Source: Oscillospiraceae bacterium | GTDB taxonomy: Bacteria; Bacillota; Clostridia; Oscillospirales; Ruminococcaceae | Direction: 5' to 3' | Assembly (NCBI GenBank): GCA_016297675.1 | Contig: JAEDGE010000061.1 | Location: 1-11,211 of the forward strand | DNA length: 11,211 nt | Shown here: positions 6,631 through 11,211 of the stretch, one piece after another | Position numbering within the stretch: the stretch's first letter is position 1 | How the letters are laid out: every line of letters starts with the position of its first letter | Made by a program: the position numbers and the translations under genes | The notes under the pieces: generated by a model | The model's input: the letters and a program-made list of their open reading frames with translations, nothing else | The model's database searches: none | What the model was told of the DNA's origin: nothing

Positions 6631-6675
6631 AAGGACAACTGTCCAACAATAGACTTTTGTTGTCTTGCTGTCCTT
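6631..6675. promoter_or_regulatory. Nested inverted repeats at the yhgE transcript start
   Basis: Outer arms AAGGACA (6631-6637) / TGTCCTT (6669-6675), a central pair CAACAA (6644-6649) / TTGTTG (6657-6662), and a compact palindrome GGACAACTGTCC (6633-6644). The block starts at the predicted +1 and runs to just upstream of the SD. This is a plausible repressor operator or leader hairpin. Confidence 0.45.
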
Positions 6676-6704
6676 ATTATAGGCAGATGTCGATTAAAAG
6701 TCAA
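6676..6704 (-). promoter_or_regulatory. Sigma-A promoter of yhgE
   Basis: Minus strand TTGACT (6704-6699), 17 bp, TATAAT (6681-6676). The predicted start is near 6669, giving a leader of about 60 nt. Only the -35 departs from consensus, by one base, so strong expression is expected unless repressed. Confidence 0.85.
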
Positions 6705-6850
6705 CCGTTGATTTTAGTCAAATAGATGTATATACGACATATCGTGTTGTCTATGTTTATTTATACAACAAAATGGAAGGAAATTGATGTCTGTGAGGTG
6801 GTATGAATACAGCATTGTTATTCTATGCAAAATATGGATATTAGTTATTT

Positions 6851-6901
6851 TCAAGAAAAATAAAAAGCCGCAAGCCCGGGCATGTATGCTCCGCTTGCGG
6901 C
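6851..6901 (-). terminator. Intrinsic terminator of feoB
   Basis: Stem GCCGCAAGC (6867-6875) / GCTTGCGGC (6893-6901) with an inner GCAT/ATGC helix, followed on the minus strand by TTTTTATTTTTCTTG. It lies about 40 bp past the feoB stop and insulates yhgE from feoB. Confidence 0.92.
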
Positions 6902-6942
6902 AATGATATGATACGATTGCATTTTTGCACTGTGTATAGGAA

Positions 6943-8973
6943 TTAAAACAAACTGCATACCCCGTGTATCATCGCACAAAGTCCCAGACCGCAAAGTGTT
7001 GGCAGCAGCATGGCAACTCCCGTCCATTTCCAACTGTGCGTTTCTTTTCGGATGGTCAGACAGGTAGTCGAACACGGAAAGTGGAACAGCATCAGCAACA
7101 GCATACAAACAGCAGTCTGTATGTTCCATCCGTTTTCCTGTAAAATAGTGTGCAGTTGTGTGAGGTCGCCCACTTCGTGCAGCGTTCCCTCTGCTGCATA
7201 AATCATCAGCACAATCGGCAGCACGATTTCATTGGCTGGAAAACCAAGCACAAACGCCAGCAAAATTGCTCCGTCCAATCCAAAAAATGCCCCGACCGGC
7301 TGAAGCTGTTCTGCCAGCCAGCAAAGCACACTTTGCCCATCTGCCAAATGCCAGTTCGCCAATGCCCAGAGCAGCATACCAGCCGGAGCCGCTACAATGC
7401 AGGCTCTTCCCAAAACGAACAGGGTACGGTCAAGAATGGAACGTACCAGCACCCGTCCGATCTGCGGTTTCCGGTAGGGGGGAAGTTCCAAGGTAAAGGA
7501 AGAGGGGATGCCTTTTAATAAAGTGCTGGAAAGCAGGCGAGAGAGCAACAAGGTCATTCCCGTTCCCAGTACCAACAGCAGCAATACCCCTGCGGCGGAT
7601 GCCAGCGAGCCACCCCAGCTGACAGAAGCTCCAAAGAATATGGTTAGAATGGTAATCATGGCAGGAAACCGCCCATTACAGGGAATGCACACGTTGGTCA
7701 GAATGGCGATGAGCCGCTCTCTTGGGGAATCAATAATGCGGCAGCCGGTGACACCGGCGGCATTGCATCCCAACCCCATACACATGGTCAACGATTGTTT
7801 CCCACAGGTTCCGGCACAGCGAAAACAGGGGTCAAGCTGATAGGCGACCCGTGGCAGATAGCCGAAATCTTCCAGCAGGGTGAACAAGGGGAAAAAAATC
7901 GCCATTGGCGGCAGCATGACGGAAATCACCCATGTCAGAACTTGATACATACCGTCTAAGAGCAGCCCCTGCACCCATGCCGGTGCACCGGCAAGCCAGC
8001 TGTCCAGAATGGTTCGCAAATGGGCAAATCCACTTTGTAGCAGAGCAGACGGATAGTTTGCACCGATGATGGTAATCCACAGCAGGACAAAAAACAACAG
8101 CAGTAGTAGTGGGATGCCTGTATATTTTCCCAGCACAAATCGGTCAAAGCGATGTTCTCGCTTGCGTGCCTGCTCCGGTACAGTTGTGACAGCGTTAGCA
8201 ATGCGTTCTGCCTGTTGCACAATCGCAGTGATGGTGGCATCTGATACACCGTTCACTTGTGGGATTTCCAGTGTGAAAAGCGATGTTTCCGGCAGCAGCC
8301 GTTCGGTTGGCAGGTCGGCATCCTGTTCCAATAGGCGAAGAGAGAGCCAGCGGTTTGTGGGCGGGGCATCTCTTTCCGGCAGCTGTGCCTGCAATGTTTG
8401 GATTGCGGTCTCTATTGTTTCTGGATAGGAAATTTTACAGCAGGAACAGTATGGCTTCCGTAAAAATGCGAGCAGTTGTTCTTGCAATGCCTGCATGCCA
8501 ATGCCGCTGCGGGCGGTGACACCGACCACTGGAATTTGCAGCTGTTCAGAGAGTGCTGGCAGGTCAAGCGTAATCCCACGCTGTTCTGCTTCATCCAATA
8601 GGTTTACACAGAGAAAGACTGGTAGACCAAGTTCCTGTATTTGTAGCAGCAGGATGAGATTCCGTTCCAGTGCTGCCGCATCGCAGACAACCAGCACCGT
8701 ATCCGGTCGGGAAAAACAGAGAAAATCCCGTGCAGCTGCTTCTTCCGCAGAGTGAGCACGGAGCGAATAGGTGCCGGGCAGGTCAACCAGTTGCAGCTGT
8801 GCAGTTTCGATGGTGCAAAGACCGGCTGCTGTTTCGACTGTTTTGCCTGCCCAGTTGCCGGTATGTTGGCGGAGTCCTGTCAGAGCGTTGAATACAGTGG
8901 ATTTGCCGACATTGGGATTTCCGGCAAGGGCAACGGTATAATATTCTGGTTTGGATTCGGGCGGAGTGTGCAT
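6943..8973 (-). CDS. feoB: Ferrous iron transporter FeoB
   Basis: A 676-residue inner-membrane Fe(II) transporter with an N-terminal GTPase. Visible G motifs are G1 GNPNVGKST (18-26), the Feo switch HTGNWAGKTVE (37-47), G3 DLPGTYSL (64-71), G4 NLLD (124-127) and G5-like TARSG (153-157). After a helical linker, the membrane part starts near residue 285 (PLLLLLFFVLLWITIIG). The gate motif GLGCNAAGVTGCRIIDSPRER is near 397-417, followed by PCNGRFP (about 429-435) in place of the CSARLP seen in the enterobacterial type. The end is complete, with several further helices. ATG 8973 was chosen because AAGGGGGG lies 6 bp upstream; the frame is open to 9000. No feoA or feoC gene adjoins it. Metal preference is taken from the family, not shown here. 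Confidence 0.95.
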   Translation of the reverse strand: MHTPPESKPEYYTVALAGNPNVGKSTVFNALTGLRQHTGNWAGKTVETAAGLCTIETAQLQLVDLPGTYSLRAHSAEEAAARDFLCFSRPDTVLVVCDAAALERNLILLLQIQELGLPVFLCVNLLDEAEQRGITLDLPALSEQLQIPVVGVTARSGIGMQALQEQLLAFLRKPYCSCCKISYPETIETAIQTLQAQLPERDAPPTNRWLSLRLLEQDADLPTERLLPETSLFTLEIPQVNGVSDATITAIVQQAERIANAVTTVPEQARKREHRFDRFVLGKYTGIPLLLLLFFVLLWITIIGANYPSALLQSGFAHLRTILDSWLAGAPAWVQGLLLDGMYQVLTWVISVMLPPMAIFFPLFTLLEDFGYLPRVAYQLDPCFRCAGTCGKQSLTMCMGLGCNAAGVTGCRIIDSPRERLIAILTNVCIPCNGRFPAMITILTIFFGASVSWGGSLASAAGVLLLLVLGTGMTLLLSRLLSSTLLKGIPSSFTLELPPYRKPQIGRVLVRSILDRTLFVLGRACIVAAPAGMLLWALANWHLADGQSVLCWLAEQLQPVGAFFGLDGAILLAFVLGFPANEIVLPIVLMIYAAEGTLHEVGDLTQLHTILQENGWNIQTAVCMLLLMLFHFPCSTTCLTIRKETHSWKWTGVAMLLPTLCGLGLCAMIHGVCSLF

Positions 8974-9026
8974 CCAGAACCCCCCTTTCGATAGTACCAC
9001 TGTATGCGGTAGGGTGGGGGAATATG

Positions 9027-9042
9027 TGATAAAATCGTATCA
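9027..9042. promoter_or_regulatory. Inverted repeat in the feoB leader
   Basis: TGATA and TATCA flank 6 bp, about 55-70 bp upstream of the feoB ATG. The position suits a metalloregulator or RNA hairpin, but the match to a Fur box (GATAATGATAATCATTATC) is only partial. Confidence 0.25.
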
Positions 9043-9107
9043 AACAGCAAATTGTCGAAGAAAAAAATCTGGAGAAGTTGAGTTTTCTTTCTTTTCTTTA
9101 TTTGAAA

Positions 9108-9139
9108 TTGCACAGGATAGACTTTCCGAATTTGTGCAA
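9108..9139 (-). promoter_or_regulatory. 5'-leader hairpin of feoB
   Basis: TTGCACA (minus 9139-9133) pairs with TGTGCAA (9114-9108) around an 18-nt loop, a few bases after the predicted feoB transcript start (near 9145). The feoB leader would be about 170 nt, long enough for RNA-level control. No known riboswitch class is recognised. Confidence 0.3.
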
Positions 9140-9151
9140 ATCTACAAAAAA

Positions 9152-9180
9152 ATGATAATTCTGTAGAAAGTACTTGACAA
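9152..9180 (-). promoter_or_regulatory. Sigma-A promoter of feoB
   Basis: Minus strand TTGTCA (9180-9175), 17 bp, TATCAT (9157-9152). Its -35 overlaps by 5 bp the -35 of the divergent dockerin-gene promoter, so polymerase can occupy only one at a time. Confidence 0.65.
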
Positions 9181-9202
9181 ATTCGATTCCATATTTTATA
9201 AT
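9174..9202 (+). promoter_or_regulatory. Consensus sigma-A promoter of the dockerin gene
   Basis: TTGACA (9174-9179), 17 bp, TATAAT (9197-9202): a perfect match to the housekeeping consensus. The predicted start is near 9209, giving a leader of about 73 nt that contains the SD AAGGAG at 9267-9272. Confidence 0.9.
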
Positions 9203-9281
9203 ATAGACAGAGAATACAAGGCATTATTTGTTTTCAAGTATTTTATTAGAAGGTGTTACCTATAAAAAGGAGCTGATTTTT

Positions 9282-10391
9282 ATGAAAAAGAGAATGTATC
9301 GACCGCTTGCTGCCCTGCTTTCCATTGCAATGCTTGTCGGAAGTGTTGCAGTTCCGGTATCCGCAGAAACATCCGCTTCTGAGACAGGTTTTCCAGAGGG
9401 CTTGACCTATCAGCAGGTTTGTGCAATGTCCGAAGGGGAATTTTTGGCTCTGCCGTATGCGGAGGAAATGGTAAAAGAGATTCATCAGTATGAAACTTCT
9501 TTTTTCTCCTACTATTTGAATTTTAATCGGAAACCAGCAGATTTATTGGATGGAGAAATTATTTTTCAAAAGGGATTTGTGACAAGAGAATTAAAGCTGG
9601 AAGAACGAGGAAACGGCAGACCGCCCCGCAAGATTGTTTGCTATCATTTTCCAGACGAATATACAGAAGCCTTTACCGCTTACTATGGGGAAGAAATTGC
9701 AGAAACCGCCCTTTCTGATATAGAAGTGCAAAGTTTAGATCCCTGGTCTTTCGATAAACTTGCTTGGCAAGAAGATACTGGCATTACGCTTACGTATCCA
9801 CGAGAGGAGTATTTTCCGGAATTGTATACTTCCACAAAGTTCAATGATGGACTGGAGGAATATGATGGACTTTTCCGCTATCTGCCCAGTGAGTACAGTA
9901 CACCGGAGGAAATAGAACAAGATCCGGGATTGCTGGTAAGTTTTTATCTGGATGGAACGCTGTCTGCTGCAAACAGGAAGGATCCTGTAAAGGAAGTTCA
10001 GACGATTGAGAACTGGACGGAAGGACAGAATGCATATCGTTATATTTATGATTATGACATTCTGTGGGAAAACAGCGTGGAAACAGCGAAGCAGTTTTAT
10101 GGATATTTCTATGTCTTTGGAGAAAATGTAGCGATTTTGCCGCCTTGTATGATGCTTGGTGGACAGCCCTATGAACCGATTTGCGGGGATGCGAATGCGG
10201 ACGGTATGGTGACGATTACCGATGTGATTTATCTGCAAAAGTCCATTGCTGGTTTGCTATGGAGTAGCAACACCACGAATACAAGCGGTGATCTCTACTA
10301 TGACGGTGTGGTGGATGAACGAGATGTAGAAATTTTGCTGCGGTATCTGGTCGGCTTGGAAGAAACACTGCCGGTTGTGCCGGAGACGTAA
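9282..10391 (+). CDS. Secreted dockerin-containing protein of unknown function
   Basis: A 369-residue exported protein. The signal peptide spans residues 1-28 (MKKR, hydrophobic core, cleavage after VSA). The C-terminal type-I dockerin covers about 301-360. Loop 1 is a full calcium loop (D303, N305, D307, G308, D314) in GDANADGMVTITD. Loop 2 (D337 to D348, GDLYYDGVVDERD) has Tyr339 where Asn or Asp is usual. Each loop is followed by the expected helix (VIYLQKSIAGL, VEILLRYLVGL). Dockerins plug enzymes into cohesin-bearing scaffoldins. The middle (about 35-295) is rich in Tyr, Glu and Asp. I recognise no glycosidase, peptidase or carbohydrate-binding motif there. ATG 9282 follows AAGGAG; the frame opens at 9228 without an SD or signal-like sequence. 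It is monocistronic, with a consensus promoter and its own terminator. The partner cohesin is not in the window. Confidence 0.88.
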   Translation: MKKRMYRPLAALLSIAMLVGSVAVPVSAETSASETGFPEGLTYQQVCAMSEGEFLALPYAEEMVKEIHQYETSFFSYYLNFNRKPADLLDGEIIFQKGFVTRELKLEERGNGRPPRKIVCYHFPDEYTEAFTAYYGEEIAETALSDIEVQSLDPWSFDKLAWQEDTGITLTYPREEYFPELYTSTKFNDGLEEYDGLFRYLPSEYSTPEEIEQDPGLLVSFYLDGTLSAANRKDPVKEVQTIENWTEGQNAYRYIYDYDILWENSVETAKQFYGYFYVFGENVAILPPCMMLGGQPYEPICGDANADGMVTITDVIYLQKSIAGLLWSSNTTNTSGDLYYDGVVDERDVEILLRYLVGLEETLPVVPET

Positions 10392-10414
10392 TCGCAGAAA
10401 TCCTCTTACAAAAC

Positions 10415-10460
10415 AAGACCGCCTCTCGAAAATTGGGAGGCGGTCTTTTGGTTTATTTGT
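10415..10460 (+). terminator. Terminator between convergent genes
   Basis: Stem AAGACCGCCTC (10415-10425) / GAGGCGGTCTT (10437-10447), followed on the plus strand by TTTTGGTTTATTTG. It ends the dockerin transcript 24 bp past the stop. The minus strand continues TTGTTTTG, so it probably also ends the converging lipoprotein transcript. Confidence 0.9.
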
Positions 10461-10470
10461 TGTACAAAAA

Positions 10471-10785
10471 CTACTTTGTAGTGTTTTTTGTTTCTGTTTC
10501 TGTTTTCGTTTCGGTTTTTTTGCTGGTGTCTGTATTGGTTTTGGAATGGTCGTTTCCGGTCAGGTCATCCTTGACATCTTCTGCCGCATCACCCAAATCT
10601 GTCAGTACATCCTTCCCAGCCTCACCGACATCACTGACCACATCGCTTACATCGGTGACGATATGGTCGCCGACAGATTCTGTATGCTTTGTGGTTTCTG
10701 TCTGGCTGCTGCCGTTGGTTTTGTTGCCACAACCAGTTAAACATGCAATTGCCAGCAGTGCTGGCAGCCATTTGCGTGCTTTCAT
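10471..10785 (-). CDS. Small acidic lipoprotein, function unknown
   Basis: A 104-residue precursor. The basic start MKARK, hydrophobic stretch LPALLAIA and lipobox LTGC (Cys19) predict a lipid-anchored surface protein. After a short Asn/Ser/Thr linker, residues about 38-76 form a regular amphipathic tract (VSDVVSDVGEAGKDVLTDLGDAAEDVKDDL) with Asp and Val repeating every 3-4 positions, suggesting a helix. The tail is a Thr/Lys/Glu low-complexity sequence (KTETKTETETKNTTK). No enzyme family is recognised. ATG 10785 has GAGGTG about 10 bp upstream. No convincing promoter was found. It converges with the dockerin gene and lies next to the probable replication origin. Confidence 0.8.
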   Translation of the reverse strand: MKARKWLPALLAIACLTGCGNKTNGSSQTETTKHTESVGDHIVTDVSDVVSDVGEAGKDVLTDLGDAAEDVKDDLTGNDHSKTNTDTSKKTETKTETETKNTTK

Positions 10786-10993
10786 ATTGCTTTTTCACCT
10801 CACTATAGTTTGCGTATTCGTAGTATCTGCAAAACCTGTTTGGATATACATTTTTCGTTGTCCACTGCTTTCAAAAAAGATTCAACACGGTTTTCCACAA
10901 CAAGTTGAAAACCGAAAAACAGGGGATAATTTTCACAGCGAAAGGGGAAATATTTTTGGAGTTTGTGGAAAGCAGGAAAAACAATCGTATTTC

Positions 10994-11021
10994 CAACAGT
11001 TTTTCTTTCCACAAACTGTTG
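10994..11021. repeat. Inverted repeat around a DnaA-like box
   Basis: CAACAGTTT (10994-11002) and AAACTGTTG (11013-11021) form a perfect 9-bp stem. The 10-base loop holds most of the CTTTCCACA box at 11005-11013. A related imperfect palindrome, GGTTTTC/GAAAACC, spans the first box at 10889-10913. Confidence 0.6.
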
Positions 11022-11157
11022 AAAACATGGTTGAATGTTGAAAACAGATGGAACAGAGCGTGCAAAATCGGTTGTGTCGGGATGTTGTTTTAACAGAAAT
11101 TTGCATGCATTTTCAAAAAAATGTGGAAAAAAGAAGGAGCTTTCCACACTGGGCAGA

Positions 11158-11186
11158 TTGAGATGTAAAAGAAAAATCAATACAGT
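11158..11186 (+). promoter_or_regulatory. Candidate promoter of the gene to the right (dnaA?)
   Basis: TTGAGA (11158-11163), 17 bp, TACAGT (11181-11186), directly after the last DnaA-like box. If dnaA follows the window, boxes at 11122-11148 would be placed for autoregulation. Confidence 0.4.
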
Positions 11187-11211
11187 GTGTGTGCAACAAT
11201 GTGTTTTTTTG

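Larger units (their letters stand above)
10861..11211. other. oriC: Probable chromosomal replication origin (partial, runs off window)
   Basis: AT-rich and apparently non-coding. It holds five DnaA-box-like 9-mers, one or two bases from TTATCCACA: TTTTCCACA at 10891-10899 (+) and 11122-11130 (-); CTTTCCACA at 11005-11013 (+), 11140-11148 (+) and 10964-10972 (-). GTTGAAAAC occurs three times (10904-10912, 11018-11026, 11037-11045), and A/T tracts lie between. This mix is typical of the spacer upstream of dnaA in clostridia. Genes to the left mostly point away from it, as expected. No box matches TTATCCACA exactly and dnaA itself is not in the window, so the call is tentative. Confidence 0.6.

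Noticed and set aside
10802..10807. TATAGT as -10 of the lipoprotein gene
   Set aside because: Transcription would start at or inside the SD (10796-10801), leaving no ribosome binding site, and the -35 spacing is poor.
10433..11041. 202-codon plus-strand open frame
   Set aside because: Begins in a terminator, runs antisense through the lipoprotein gene and into the origin region. The Val/Ser-rich translation is a shadow of the lipoprotein repeats.
10803..11180. 125-codon minus-strand open frame in the origin region
   Set aside because: Phe/Asn-rich translation of AT-rich DNA full of DnaA-like boxes, with no good SD or homology. Better explained as non-coding.

Overview
The window looks like a chromosomal segment from a gut Gram-positive bacterium of the Ruminococcus type (Clostridia, Oscillospiraceae). 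Three things suggest this: a secreted protein ending in a type-I dockerin, moderate base composition with strong SD sequences and consensus sigma-A promoters, and a YhgE/Pip membrane protein next to a TetR regulator. The genus is inferred, not proven.

Layout, left to right. Alanine racemase (alr, minus) and a YpsA-like SLOG/DUF1273 protein (plus, TTG start) are divergent, and their promoters fire through each other. Next come rpsT (S20, minus) with a leader of about 145 nt, and a TetR-family regulator (minus). A gene-free stretch of about 500 bp follows. It holds a 330-bp non-coding element with 16-bp perfect terminal inverted repeats, bounded by an identical 9-bp direct repeat, which reads as a miniature transposable element (MITE). 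Then come a large YhgE/Pip membrane protein (minus), a stand-alone feoB ferrous iron transporter (minus), a secreted dockerin protein of unknown function (plus) whose promoter overlaps that of feoB at the -35, and a small acidic lipoprotein (minus).

The last 350 bp carry no convincing gene. They hold several DnaA-box-like sequences of the form TTTTCCACA/CTTTCCACA, three GTTGAAAAC repeats, and a rightward promoter at the window edge. This resembles a clostridial chromosomal origin just upstream of dnaA. Six of the eight genes point left, away from this site, as expected on a leftward replichore.

Functions covered are D-alanine supply for the cell wall (alr), translation (rpsT), Fe(II) uptake (feoB), envelope or export functions (YhgE, lipoprotein) and possibly extracellular protein assembly (dockerin). 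The genes are mostly single transcription units with their own promoters and terminators rather than one operon. No rRNA, tRNA or CRISPR array is visible. The main unexpected features are the intact MITE with its target duplication, the probable oriC, the shared divergent feoB/dockerin promoter and the structured rpsT leader.
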